Shown here in pieces: positions 33,330-41,304 of a stretch of DNA of 54,227 bases (its first letter is position 1; each line of letters starts with the position of its first letter). A program made the position numbers and the translations under genes. Under the pieces are notes generated by a model that was not told the DNA's origin, ran no database searches, and was given only the letters and a program-made list of their open reading frames with translations. This DNA comes from CAZPAN01 sp964428485 (GTDB taxonomy: Bacteria; Actinomycetota; Coriobacteriia; Coriobacteriales; CADBOM01): positions 1 to 54,227 of the forward strand of contig CAYRYP010000002.1 of NCBI GenBank assembly GCA_964428485.1. Direction: 5' to 3'.

Positions 33330-34382
33330 GTGCGCTTGCGGTTCAAGGCAAATCTCAAGGGGGCTGTCATTGGGGTTTCGACGATTGTATTGGCAGGGGA
33401 GACGGCGCTTCGCGTGACTAGGGCCCTTGGAGGCCCATCAGCTCTCTCGCCAGTTTTCAGGAAAGAGAGGATCCCCGCCTCCATGCCGGGAAAGCACGAG
33501 GCTAGGGATTTTGTGGAGGCGCTGTCGAATGCCGTCCCCTGGGCGTTTTCGAGCGAGGAGCCTATCCAGGCGCACATTCTGGTTCGTGGCGAGTCCAGGA
33601 ACAGGCGACAGGATGCCTTGATTCCGCATGCATGCTCACTCGAGCTTCCATCGGGTAGCCTGTGTCGGCTTGGTGTCGCACCTTCATCGGGGCACAGGGT
33701 GCTCGTGACATCGCCGGAGATCTCGCTGATGCACATGCTGGCCCGGCAGAAATCCCTCCACGAGAATCTGCTCCTGCTGTGGGAGGCGTGCGGGTCGTAC
33801 CAGACCTCGTTGACCTCGGGCGAATCCCGATACGAAGTCGCTCCGCTGACCAGCAAGAGCAAGCTCGTATCGTCGATCGCACGGATGCCGGCGCCTATGG
33901 GCGGAGTGAAGAAGCTCCGATCTCTCGTGAGGTTCTTGGCAGATGGGTCCGCCTCGCAGCGGGAGACTGCGCTCGCGTTGCTGATGGGGATGCCCTTCAG
34001 GTACGGGGGTTACGGTCTCGGGATCCCAATCATGAACAGGGTGGTCAAAGCGTCTAGGCAGGCCTTCGCACTCACCGGGAAGAGGAGCTTCCGGCTCGAC
34101 ATGTCGTGGCCGGGGACCAAGCTGGACCTTGAATACCAAAGCCGATACTCGCACGAGGGCGAGCAGATGCGCATCAGCGATTCGCGTAGGGAGAAAGCGC
34201 TCGGCAGCATGGGATGGCAGGTGGTGGGCGTGACCGACGTGGAGCTGAACAGCCTCGTCATGACCAATGAGATCGCGGACATCGTCCGAAAAGCCATCGG
34301 GAAGAGGCGCCGTGATTTTCCCGAGTGGCACCACCGGCTGAAGCTGCAGTTGAGGTCGGGCCTGGGGTTGCCGTCCCGGTGA
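33330..34382 (+). CDS. DUF559/Vsr-like nuclease candidate
   Basis: A 350-residue protein. The C-terminal third resembles the DUF559/Vsr-type PD-(D/E)xK domain common in actinobacteria: FRLDMSWPGTKLDLEYQS, then SHEGEQMRISDSRREKALGSMGWQVVGVT. The family usually reads EYDG..H, here EYQSRYSH, so an active-site change is possible. The first two thirds have no family I recognise, though the layout (helical N-terminus, a PFRYGGYGL segment near 225) recalls coriobacterial proteins of unknown role, sometimes called abortive-infection or antitoxin-like. GTG 33330 has GGGGAGGGC about six bases upstream. It has its own promoter and repeat array, so it is independently controlled. Function is unproven. 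Confidence 0.55.
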   Translation: MRLRFKANLKGAVIGVSTIVLAGETALRVTRALGGPSALSPVFRKERIPASMPGKHEARDFVEALSNAVPWAFSSEEPIQAHILVRGESRNRRQDALIPHACSLELPSGSLCRLGVAPSSGHRVLVTSPEISLMHMLARQKSLHENLLLLWEACGSYQTSLTSGESRYEVAPLTSKSKLVSSIARMPAPMGGVKKLRSLVRFLADGSASQRETALALLMGMPFRYGGYGLGIPIMNRVVKASRQAFALTGKRSFRLDMSWPGTKLDLEYQSRYSHEGEQMRISDSRREKALGSMGWQVVGVTDVELNSLVMTNEIADIVRKAIGKRRRDFPEWHHRLKLQLRSGLGLPSR

Positions 34383-34729
34383 ACCTTCGAGGCCAGCTCC
34401 TGGTATGGATCTTCAGCTGGAATGAAACTGCGGCTTGTGAGTGGATTATTGCATCGAAATGCACTTTTCTCACGGTTTTGGTTCAAAAAAGAAGAGTGTC
34501 GTGGCGTTTGTTGCTCTCATTTGAGGAATTGGAGCGGGCAATAGGGAGCGGGAGCAGATCGAATCGAAGCATCTGGGTCTTCAGAAGGGTTTAAAAGTTC
34601 GTATCTTGAACCAAAACCGTCGGATTTTAGCAATTTGGGGTCGGGTGGCAGTGCCGGGCCTAGGTAGGCATACCAGGGGGCGGAAGGCCGAGCCCAGCGG
34701 CATCGCCAGGCCCGACCAGGATCGAGCGT
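34383..34729. other. Gene-free convergent spacer
   Basis: This 347-base stretch lies between the 3' ends of two convergent genes. I see no coding sequence with family resemblance and no standard terminator with a T run. It holds a perfect 15-base inverted repeat (listed separately) and, toward pta, a GC-rich region (34640-34720) with several short self-complementary bits that may fold. Confidence 0.5.
34472..34620. repeat. 149-base element bounded by a 15-base perfect inverted repeat
   Basis: The left arm ACGGTTTTGGTTCAA (34472-34486) and the right arm TTGAACCAAAACCGT (34606-34620) are exact reverse complements, 119 bases apart. The arms are AT-richer than the surroundings. There is no clear target-site duplication at the edges and no transposase-like frame inside. 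It could be a small non-autonomous mobile element, a relic, or a pair of operator-like sites. Confidence 0.6.
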
Positions 34730-35731
34730 CTACTCGCTTGCTTTCTGGCGCTGGCACTGGATTGCGGTGATGGCGATGACGCCGTATGCATCCTCAGCGG
34801 AGCAACCACGCGAGAGATCGTTTACAGGTGCGGCGAGCCCCTGCATAATCGGGCCGTACGCCTCTGCCTTGGCGAGGCGCTGCACCAGCTTGTAGCCGAT
34901 GTTGCCGGCGTCGATATCGGGGAAGACGAGCACGTTAGCCTTGCCCGCGACAGCGGATCCCTTGGCCTTGGAGGTGCCGACGGAGGGGACGATAGCGGCA
35001 TCAAGCTGTAGTTCCCCGTCGAGCATGAGCTCGGGCGCCTTCTCCTTGGCGAGCTTGGTGGCCTCGCGTACCTTATCGACAGACTCGCCCTTTGCCGAGC
35101 CGTAGGTGGAGTGCGCGAGCATGGCCACGACGGGTTCCTCGCCGATGAACGACCTGAAGCTCTCTGCGGAGCTGATGGCGATCTCGGAGAGCTCCTCGGC
35201 GGTCGGGTACTGGTTGAGGCCGCAGTCTGCAAAGACAAACCTGCCGTTGCTACCGAACTCGCAGTCGGGGACTATCATCACGAAGAACGAGGAGACGATC
35301 TTGCTCCCCGGAGCGGTCTTTAGAATCTGCAGTGCCGGGCGCAGTGTGTCCCCGGTGGAGTGGCACGCCCCGCTGACCATGCCGTCGGCCTTACCGGTCT
35401 TGACCATCATCACACCGTAGTAGGTGGTGTCCTTTACGGTGTCGGAAGCCTGCTCGAGGGTCATCCCTTTCTTCTTGCGGATATCGGCGAGAAGCGCGGC
35501 CATCTCGTCGTGGTCGGGCGAGTTGGCGGGGTCGATCACCTCTATGCCGTCGAGGCTGATGCCGTGCGCGGCTATGGCGTCGGGGCTTCCGAGGAGGACA
35601 ACCCTGGCGATCCCGTTGTCCGCCGCCATCCTTGCGGCCCGGACGATGCGCTCGTCTTCGCCCTCGGGCAGGACTATCGTCTGAAGATCCTGCTTGGCCT
35701 GCTCAACTGCCTGATCAAGAAACGCGCTCAT
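34730..35731 (-). CDS. pta: Phosphate acetyltransferase
   Basis: A 333-residue enzyme that interconverts acetyl-CoA and acetyl phosphate, the first step of acetate formation with ATP gain. Visible features are TIVLPEGEDERIVRAARMA at the N-terminus, VSGACHSTGDTLRPALQILKT in the middle, and CGLNQYPTAEELSEIAISSAES and IPSVGTSKAKGS-like segments near the C-terminus. The short single-domain form matches Gram-positive Pta. I chose ATG 35731, since GGAG lies five bases upstream; ATG 35734 is just before it. It seems monocistronic; the acetate kinase gene is not in the window. A palindrome overlaps its early transcribed region. Confidence 0.95.
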   Translation of the reverse strand: MSAFLDQAVEQAKQDLQTIVLPEGEDERIVRAARMAADNGIARVVLLGSPDAIAAHGISLDGIEVIDPANSPDHDEMAALLADIRKKKGMTLEQASDTVKDTTYYGVMMVKTGKADGMVSGACHSTGDTLRPALQILKTAPGSKIVSSFFVMIVPDCEFGSNGRFVFADCGLNQYPTAEELSEIAISSAESFRSFIGEEPVVAMLAHSTYGSAKGESVDKVREATKLAKEKAPELMLDGELQLDAAIVPSVGTSKAKGSAVAGKANVLVFPDIDAGNIGYKLVQRLAKAEAYGPIMQGLAAPVNDLSRGCSAEDAYGVIAITAIQCQRQKASE

Positions 35732-36088
35732 CATAACTCCGTTTCCGCTGCCCCGCTTTAGCGGGCAACAGCCGTTGTCCTGTCTGTCGAAATTTCGATG
35801 GGTGTCATGCATATACAAACATGCCGGGGACATGCGCCCTGAAAACACACGCCCCGAAACCATTCAATCATACACTCGAGCCCCGCATGAGCCTGTTCAT
35901 GCTCTTTGTCCGGAGCTGAGCCGGGTGCGGGCGGGTGGTGCTGCGCATACCCGCGTTGGGTTAGAATGTCGTTCGGAAAGTTCCGTGCCGGTAGGGATCA
36001 CACCAAGCGCTCGAGTCTGCAGCGCGCTGACATAGGAAAGCATCCAGGCACCTAAATATGGCGTGTAACCAGAGATCTAGGAGAACAA
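35732..36088. other. Gene-free divergent regulatory region between pta and glf
   Basis: This 357-base stretch carries signals for both neighbours and no gene. It holds, for pta, a hairpin with a TTTA loop at about 35752-35765, an operator-like palindrome and a -10 candidate. Toward glf there is a TAGAAT hexamer at 35962-35967 with no good -35 partner. The remainder shows nothing I recognise. Confidence 0.5.
35787..35815 (-). promoter_or_regulatory. pta promoter candidate with operator palindrome
   Basis: On the minus strand TATATG (35815-35810) is a -10 candidate. Eleven bases downstream lies TCGAAATTTCGA (35787-35798), a perfect 12-base palindrome. That places it at about +5 to +16, a classic repressor position. 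The pta start codon is about 55 bases further. No -35 box is convincing. Confidence 0.4.
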
Positions 36089-37288
36089 ATGCCCATCGTC
36101 GAATGCTTCGGCAAGAAACCGGAGCTCGCATCCTATGACGCAATCATCATCGGATCCGGATTCGCCGGATCGGTGGTGGCAAGGGAGCTGGCCGAGAGAG
36201 CCGGCAAGAGAGTCGCCATCGTCGAGTCTCGCAACCACATTGGCGGCAACGCCTACGACACCCTCGACGACGCCGGCGTGCTCATCCACGCATACGGCCC
36301 GCACATCTTCCACACCAACGACAAGCGCGCCTACGACTACCTGTCCCGCTTCACCGAGTGGCTCGACTATCAGCACGAGGTGCTCGCCAACCTCAATGGA
36401 ACCTACATCCCCGTTCCCTTTAACAAAAACTCGATGGAGATCGTCTTTGGGCAGGAGAAGGCCGCTCACTACATCCAGAAGCTGATCGACGTGTTCGGCG
36501 ACGAGCGCAAGGTCCCGATCATCGAGCTGCGCAAGCAGGAAGACCCCGAGCTCTCTGAGATCGCCGACTTCGTCTACGAGAACGTGTTCCTGTACTACAC
36601 GATGAAGCAGTGGGGCCAGACGCCCGAGCAGGTGGATCCGTCGGTCACGGCGCGCGTCCCGGTCTTCATTTCCCGCGACAACCGCTACTTCCAGGACGCC
36701 TACCAGGGCATGCCGCTCGAGGGCTACACCAGGCTCTTCGAGTCCATGTTGGACCACCCCGGCATCGATGTGTATCTCTCCGTTGATGGACGCGACGTAC
36801 TCGAGTTCGTTGAGGACGACGACAACTCGCGCGTCAACGTCGACGGCGCGCCATACGATGGCATCGTGGTCTACACCGGGGCGCTCGACGAGCTGTTCGG
36901 CAACAGGTTCGGCCGCCTACCCTACCGCTCACTCGACTTCGTGTACGAAACCCACGAATGCAAGCATTGGCAGCCCTGCGGAACGGTCAACTACACGGTG
37001 AGCGAGGACTACACCCGCATCACAGAGTTCACCTACCTTACCGGCCAGGACCTCGACGTTACCACGGTCATGAAGGAATACTCGAGGGCCTACGAGGGTG
37101 CCGAGGGCCAGATCCCCTACTACGCGATCATCAGCGAAGAAAACCAGAGGCACTACGAGCGCTACAAGGAGCTCGCCGACCGCTTCGAGGGTCTGCATCT
37201 GATCGGCCGCCTTGCAGAGTACAGGTACTACAACATGGACGCCATCGTCTCTAGGGCGCTGGAACTCTCCGACGCCCTGTGCGGTTAG
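36089..37288 (+). CDS. glf: UDP-galactopyranose mutase
   Basis: A 399-residue flavoenzyme that converts UDP-galactopyranose to UDP-galactofuranose for cell-surface glycans. The FAD-binding GSGFAGSVVARELAERAGKRVAIVE lies near the N-terminus. Family motifs YGPHIFHTND and FTEWLDYQHEVLANL follow, then GMPLEGYTRLFESML and YYNMDAIVSRALELSD at the end. A 20-residue lead-in precedes the flavin motif. The ATG has TAGGAGAAC at good spacing. A glycosyltransferase gene follows 39 bases later, so the pair likely builds a galactofuranose-containing polymer. Confidence 0.95.
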   Translation: MPIVECFGKKPELASYDAIIIGSGFAGSVVARELAERAGKRVAIVESRNHIGGNAYDTLDDAGVLIHAYGPHIFHTNDKRAYDYLSRFTEWLDYQHEVLANLNGTYIPVPFNKNSMEIVFGQEKAAHYIQKLIDVFGDERKVPIIELRKQEDPELSEIADFVYENVFLYYTMKQWGQTPEQVDPSVTARVPVFISRDNRYFQDAYQGMPLEGYTRLFESMLDHPGIDVYLSVDGRDVLEFVEDDDNSRVNVDGAPYDGIVVYTGALDELFGNRFGRLPYRSLDFVYETHECKHWQPCGTVNYTVSEDYTRITEFTYLTGQDLDVTTVMKEYSRAYEGAEGQIPYYAIISEENQRHYERYKELADRFEGLHLIGRLAEYRYYNMDAIVSRALELSDALCG

Positions 37289-37327
37289 AGGGGCGGTGTG
37301 CAGGCAATGGTTGAGGAAGACGACACA

Positions 37328-38377
37328 ATGGAGTCTGGGCAGAAGATCATCAGCTTCGCGATCCCGTGCTACAACTCCGCCGAGTACATGGACCACTGCA
37401 TACAGTCGATCATCGACGGCAGTCAGGCCTATCTCGACGAGATCGAGATCATCGTGGTAGACGACGGCTCCACCAAGGACAACACGCTCGAGAAGGCTGA
37501 GGGGTGGCAGGAGCGCTACCCCGGGGTTGTCAGGGCGATCCACCAGGAGAATGCGGGCCATGGGGGTGCGGTCAACAAGGGACTCGAGCTTGCGCGCGGG
37601 GCGTACTACAAAGTCGTGGACTCCGACGACTGGCTTGACGGCAAGTCGCTCGAGATGGTGTTGGAGCTCCTTCAGGCGTTCGTGAACCGTCGCGAGTCCG
37701 ATACTCCCATCGACATGGTGATCTGCAACTACGTCTACGAGCATCAGACACGCGGTAGCGAGGTCATGGACTACAAGAGCATTCTGCCCGTTGGACGCGA
37801 GTTCGGGTGGAGCGATGTCGGCAAGTTTCCGATCTCCCGCTACATCCTGATGCACTCGGTGATTTACCGTACCCAGGTGCTCCGCGATAGCGGCATCAAG
37901 CTGCCCGAGCACACCTTCTACGTGGACAACATATTCGTGTACACACCTCTGCCGATGGTCAAGACGATGTTTTACCTGGACCTCGATCTCTACCGGTACT
38001 TCATCGGCCGTGATGACCAGTCGGTCAACGAGAAGGTGATGATCAGCAGGATCGACCAACAGTTCCTGATTACCCGCACGATGATAGACTCGCACGATCT
38101 CGCTACAATCGATAACTCCGAACTCAGGGGCTACATGGCGAACTACTTGCTCATGATGTTGACGATCTGCACCGTCTTCGTCATGTTGTCAGACAAACCC
38201 AATCGCCTCGAGATGCGAGACGAGATATGGCAGTATCTCCAGGAGCACAACAGCGGTATCTACCCGGAGCTTCGCAAGAAGTTCTTCGGGTGGGGATGCA
38301 ATCTCAGTGGCGAGGTCGGTAGGAAAGTCATCATAGGTTTGTATCGCATCGCCCGGAAGATCTGGAAATTCAACTAG
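37328..38377 (+). CDS. Family 2 glycosyltransferase
   Basis: A 349-residue GT-A-fold glycosyltransferase. The N-terminal nucleotide-binding motif IEIIVVDDGSTKDNT and the metal motif KVVDSDDWLDGKS are clear. The middle and C-terminal regions are variable, with a membrane-proximal basic C-terminus (GRKVIIGLYRIARKIWKFN). ATG 37328 is chosen: GAGGAAG lies eight bases upstream. GTG 37298 and ATG 37307 are in-frame alternatives with weaker or misplaced sites. It follows glf, so UDP-galactofuranose is a plausible donor, but the acceptor is unknown. Convergent with the methyltransferase gene, 23 bases apart. Confidence 0.88.
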   Translation: MESGQKIISFAIPCYNSAEYMDHCIQSIIDGSQAYLDEIEIIVVDDGSTKDNTLEKAEGWQERYPGVVRAIHQENAGHGGAVNKGLELARGAYYKVVDSDDWLDGKSLEMVLELLQAFVNRRESDTPIDMVICNYVYEHQTRGSEVMDYKSILPVGREFGWSDVGKFPISRYILMHSVIYRTQVLRDSGIKLPEHTFYVDNIFVYTPLPMVKTMFYLDLDLYRYFIGRDDQSVNEKVMISRIDQQFLITRTMIDSHDLATIDNSELRGYMANYLLMMLTICTVFVMLSDKPNRLEMRDEIWQYLQEHNSGIYPELRKKFFGWGCNLSGEVGRKVIIGLYRIARKIWKFN

Positions 38378-38400
38378 CCTCGGACGCCTGTTTTGGCCTT

Positions 38401-39708
38401 CTACCTCGAGAGCACCGTCACCGTCTCGATGTGGTAGGTCTGAGGGAACATGTCCACAGGGGTCACGCTCTCGATGCGGTATCCCAGCTCCAGCATGCCG
38501 GCGAGATCGCGGCCGAGCGTGGTGGGGTTGCACGAGACGACGGCCACGCGCGAGGGGGACATCTCCCCGATGCGCTCCAGCAGGTCTGGTGACATCCCGC
38601 TGTAGGGCGGATCGACCACCAGTTTGTCCACATGCCCGATCCCCTTCGACTCCCTGGCGGCGTCTCCGCCGATAACCTCGGCGTCAAGGCCGTTCATGTT
38701 AAGGTTGCGGCGCAGGTCGCGGATGCTGCTCGACGCAGCCTCGATCGCCACGACGTTGTCGGAACGCTCCGCCATGGGGATGGTGAAGGTCCCGGCCCCA
38801 CAGTAGAGGTCGCAGCACACGTCGTCGGACTCTATCGCAAGGCCATCCATGGCAAGGTCGATCAACCGCTCGGCGCCTAGAGTGTTCACCTGGAAGAACG
38901 AGGGTGCCGACACCGCCATCCGCGCGTTGTTTAGCCTCTCGATCCAGTGTTCCTCGCCGCCCAGCACCTCGACCCCCACAGGTCTTCTGGCCTTAGGGTC
39001 GTCCTTGACTAGTACCCTTACTAGCGACGAGTGCTTCACGGCGCTGGCAAGAACGTCCTCCGCCGCCTTGCGCGGGAACTGGTCGGGTCTTGTCCACAAC
39101 GCGATCTGCATCTTCCCGGTGCGTGCGGAGATGCGGATTCCCACGCGCTTCAACCCGTAGTCGCTGGCTTTGAGGAAGCGCAGCGCGCCGGTGATCGACT
39201 TGATGAGCTTCGCGTTGGCTTTGGGGATCAGCAGGCACCTGTCAACCGGCGCTATATCGTTGGTGCCCGCGCTATGAAAGCCGAGCTGCAGCTTCCTGTC
39301 CTCGGAATATACCGGCACGAGCTCTATCTTGTTCCGGTATCCGAGCCGCTTCTTGGAGGGCATGCACGCGCCCACCAGCTCCTCCGCCCCTTCGATCTTG
39401 CCTATGCGCTGCAGGGAGTCCACGACGAAGGATCTCTTCCATCGGAGCTGCTCGTCGTAGGCCATCGACTGCCAGGGGCACCCGCCGCATACCCCGAAAT
39501 GCGGGCACTGCGGGGAGACCCTGCTGGGCGATTCCTCCAGCACACGAGTCGCTACCGCATTGCAGTAGGTCTTGTGGTCCTGGACGATCTTTGCCTCAAC
39601 CAAGTCGTTGGCGATGGCGCCGGCTACAAAGACGGTTTTGCCTTCTGGCAGTCTCGAGACTCCGTCGCCGCCAAATGCCATCCGGTCAACTCTGATCGTC
39701 GTTGACAA
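38401..39708 (-). CDS. 23S rRNA/tRNA (uracil-5-)-methyltransferase, RlmD/TrmA-like
   Basis: A 435-residue RNA methyltransferase. The N-terminal TRAM fold (MAFGGDGVSRLPEGKTVFVAGAI) is followed by an Fe-S motif, CPHFGVCGGCPWQ. The methyltransferase core has LYCGAGTFTIPMA (SAM site), VVDPPYSGM and the catalytic SCNPTTLGRDL. It forms 5-methyluridine in rRNA or tRNA; which site cannot be told. TTG 39708 is the start: AAGGAG is ten bases upstream. Rlm and Trm paralogues differ little, so the symbol is left open. It is divergent from the ferredoxin gene. Confidence 0.92.
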   Translation of the reverse strand: MSTTIRVDRMAFGGDGVSRLPEGKTVFVAGAIANDLVEAKIVQDHKTYCNAVATRVLEESPSRVSPQCPHFGVCGGCPWQSMAYDEQLRWKRSFVVDSLQRIGKIEGAEELVGACMPSKKRLGYRNKIELVPVYSEDRKLQLGFHSAGTNDIAPVDRCLLIPKANAKLIKSITGALRFLKASDYGLKRVGIRISARTGKMQIALWTRPDQFPRKAAEDVLASAVKHSSLVRVLVKDDPKARRPVGVEVLGGEEHWIERLNNARMAVSAPSFFQVNTLGAERLIDLAMDGLAIESDDVCCDLYCGAGTFTIPMAERSDNVVAIEAASSSIRDLRRNLNMNGLDAEVIGGDAARESKGIGHVDKLVVDPPYSGMSPDLLERIGEMSPSRVAVVSCNPTTLGRDLAGMLELGYRIESVTPVDMFPQTYHIETVTVLSR

Positions 39709-39812
39709 GTTATGTCAGCTCCTTATATTCGAAACTGCCTGCCGTTTTGGGTATCGAGCCCTGTAACTGCGCGGCGGGCGCTGCTGCTTTGTGTCTGCAT
39801 TATGCGATTGTA

Positions 39813-39821
39813 TGTTATTGT
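39813..39821 (+). promoter_or_regulatory. Extended -10 promoter candidate of the ferredoxin gene
   Basis: TGTTATTGT is an extended -10 box (TG plus TATTGT at 39816-39821), about 47 bases before the ATG at 39868. No good -35 box is found. An AGGAGGAGAG ribosome site follows at 39851-39860. Confidence 0.4.
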
Positions 39822-39867
39822 GGCTCGAAGCAAATGTGTGTGGAAATATTAGGAGGAGAGAAACATT

Positions 39868-40038
39868 ATGGCCGTTACTGTCAATGCCGAGGATTGTGTG
39901 GGATGCGGCGCTTGCGTGGATATTTGCCCCTCTGGCGCCCTTGAGATCAACGGCGACAACGTCGCTGAGGTTAACGACGAGTGCGTCGACTGCGGCGCTT
40001 GCGTGTCTGCTTGCCCCGCCGAGGCGATCGCCCTCTAA
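39868..40038 (+). CDS. 2[4Fe-4S] ferredoxin, clostridial type
   Basis: A 56-residue electron carrier with two tandem cluster motifs, CVGCGACVDICP and CVDCGACVSACP. This is the small low-potential ferredoxin of anaerobes. It would accept electrons from pyruvate or other oxo-acid oxidoreductases and could donate them to the Ech hydrogenase at 1.8-7.3 kb. The ATG has the near-ideal AGGAGGAGAG site upstream and a strong terminator follows, so it is a highly expressed single-gene unit. It is short but unmistakable. Confidence 0.96.
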   Translation: MAVTVNAEDCVGCGACVDICPSGALEINGDNVAEVNDECVDCGACVSACPAEAIAL

Positions 40039-40072
40039 TTCCCGCAGGGAAAGGGAATTTCCAGAGCACGAG

Positions 40073-40128
40073 GGAAGCCCCCGACCGGTCCGTCGATGCG
40101 GATTTGGTTTCGGGGGCTTCCTCTTTTC
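40073..40128 (+). terminator. Rho-independent terminator of the ferredoxin gene
   Basis: GGAAGCCCCCGA (40073-40084) pairs perfectly with TCGGGGGCTTCC (40110-40121). The 25-base loop can fold partly, and TCTTTTCT follows. It begins 35 bases after the ferredoxin stop. It is the strongest terminator in the window. Confidence 0.8.
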
Positions 40129-40204
40129 TCACCGAGTTTGATCCAACATCGATAACCCCATACTGCATAGATGCAACGCACCGGCTCTCGTGATCATGCG
40201 GGTT

Positions 40205-40241
40205 GCGAGATCTCGCGAAATATCCCCTCGTGTGATATGTT
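40205..40241 (+). promoter_or_regulatory. tRNA-Arg promoter with upstream palindrome
   Basis: TGATATGTT (40233-40241) is an extended -10 box; transcription would start about five bases before the tRNA. Upstream, GCGAGATCTCGC (40205-40216) is a perfect 12-base palindrome over the -35 region. Confidence 0.4.
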
Positions 40242-40252
40242 CAACCTTACGC

Positions 40253-40328
40253 GCCCTCTTAGCTCAGGGGATAGAGCGTCTGCCTCCGGAGCAGAAGGCC
40301 GTAGGTTCGAACCCTACAGGGGGCGCCA
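40253..40328 (+). tRNA. tRNA-Arg (anticodon CCG)
   Basis: A complete cloverleaf. The acceptor stem GCCCTCT pairs with AGGGGGC (one T-G pair), the D stem is GCTC/GAGC, the anticodon stem TCTGC/GCAGA encloses CTCCGGA with anticodon CCG at 40286-40288, and the T arm is GTAGG-TTCGAAC-CCTAC. The CCA end is encoded (40326-40328). It reads the CGG arginine codon. Confidence 0.95.
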
Positions 40329-40352
40329 TCTTTCAAGGATAAATTCAGCAAA

Positions 40353-40387
40353 GGATGCTGGCTTCGTTGCGCATCGGCCAAGCATCC
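40353..40387 (+). terminator. Hairpin downstream of tRNA-Arg, possible terminator or leader structure
   Basis: GGATGCTGGC (40353-40362) pairs with GCCAAGCATCC (40377-40387) with one bulged A. There is no clear T run after it, only GCGCGACC followed by an A/G-rich run. It could end tRNA transcription or lie in the leader of the cyclophilin gene. Confidence 0.4.
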
Positions 40388-40514
40388 GCGCGACCGGAAA
40401 AAGGTTTTACACTTCCTGTGCACGTCAGCGCGAAAGGGTGTTTTTCCGAGAGTGCGGAGTATGCTGCAGCTGACACGAGGTCTGCGTCCGACCAGGCACT
40501 ATGGAGGAATGATA

Positions 40515-41045
40515 ATGAGCATGTACACACCCGAGTACAAGCCCACCGGGGACGAGATCGCAGTTCTCCACACCAGCAAGGGAGACATCCGTGTTCAGCT
40601 GCATGGCCAGGACGCGCCGATCCACGTCGGCAACTTCGTGGAACTGTCCACCAAGGGATTTTACAATGGGCTCAAGTTCCACCGTTACGTGCCCGACTTC
40701 GTCATCCAGGGCGGATGTCCCAACACCCGCGACCTCACTCCGGAGCAGGTAGCTTCGGGTCAGGCCAACGGGCCGCAGCCTGGAACCGGCAACCCCGGGT
40801 ACAGCATCCGCGAGGAGTTCACCACCAATCCCAACAACGTTCACAAGGACGGCACACTAGCCATGGCTAGGAGCCAGAATCCCAACTCCGCAGGTTCGCA
40901 GTTCTACTTCTGCCTGGGAGACCAGCCCTTCCTCGACAGCGGCTACACCGTCTTCGGTGACACCATCGAGGGCCTCGACGTTATCTGGGCGCTCCGCGCC
41001 GGCGATGTGATCGAGTCCATCGAGATAGAGAATCTCGCCGAGTAG
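40515..41045 (+). CDS. Cyclophilin-type peptidyl-prolyl isomerase
   Basis: A 176-residue cytosolic isomerase that speeds proline cis-trans isomerisation during folding. The core is complete: VGNFVELSTKGFYNGLKFHRYVPDFVIQGG, then GTLAMARSQNPNSAGSQFYFCLGDQPFLDSGYTVFG. The catalytic Arg is in FHRY. I chose ATG 40515: GGAGG is seven bases upstream, whereas ATG 40509 is too close and ATG 40521 too far. There is no secretion signal. It lies between the tRNA and the TPR gene, with its own terminator. Confidence 0.95.
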   Translation: MSMYTPEYKPTGDEIAVLHTSKGDIRVQLHGQDAPIHVGNFVELSTKGFYNGLKFHRYVPDFVIQGGCPNTRDLTPEQVASGQANGPQPGTGNPGYSIREEFTTNPNNVHKDGTLAMARSQNPNSAGSQFYFCLGDQPFLDSGYTVFGDTIEGLDVIWALRAGDVIESIEIENLAE

Positions 41046-41074
41046 GCGCTATCGCGCTTATCCGTTAGATCTGT

Positions 41075-41107
41075 TACCCCTCCCCGTGCCCGCTGCAGGG
41101 AGGGGTA
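41075..41107 (+). terminator. Terminator of the cyclophilin gene
   Basis: TACCCCTCCC (41075-41084) pairs perfectly with GGGAGGGGTA (41098-41107) across a 13-base loop. An AT-rich but not T-only run follows, so strength is moderate. Confidence 0.65.
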
Positions 41108-41239
41108 TTCATATATATGTATGGATATGTATGGGTATGGGTCTGTGTGCCGCAGTCCCGCACGCCGCAGCTCCACGTCCCGTCCCGCCGTCCCGCTCCA
41201 CACGGCCCAAAAGCATCCGGGAGGGCGGGAGTGCGTTTC

Positions 41240-41267
41240 TTGACAACCCCCCGGTTGGTAATAGAAT
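41240..41267 (+). promoter_or_regulatory. Strong promoter of the TPR gene
   Basis: TTGACA (41240-41245) is a perfect -35 box and TAGAAT (41262-41267) a good -10 box, 16 bases apart. It is one of the best sigma-70-type promoters in the window. The leader to the TTG start at 41422 is about 148 bases. Confidence 0.75.
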
Positions 41268-41277
41268 TAATCTGACT

Positions 41278-41304
41278 TGTGCATGCGCAGGCGCATAAGC
41301 GCCG
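41278..41304 (+). promoter_or_regulatory. Alternative hairpins in the TPR gene leader
   Basis: ATGCGC-AG-GCGCAT and GGCGC-ATAA-GCGCC overlap in the leader start, so only one can form at a time. This is a small switch-like element or chance in GC-rich sequence. Confidence 0.3.

Noticed and set aside
35962..35967. TAGAAT as the glf promoter
   Set aside because: No acceptable -35 box or TG extension; recorded only as a weak hexamer in the spacer.
36929..38095. 388-codon antisense open frame across glf and the glycosyltransferase
   Set aside because: Spans two supported sense genes and shows no motif.
41108..41239. Possible small structured RNA (SRP RNA or 6S) in the repetitive spacer
   Set aside because: None of the conserved SRP or 6S motifs is visible and no promoter points into it.
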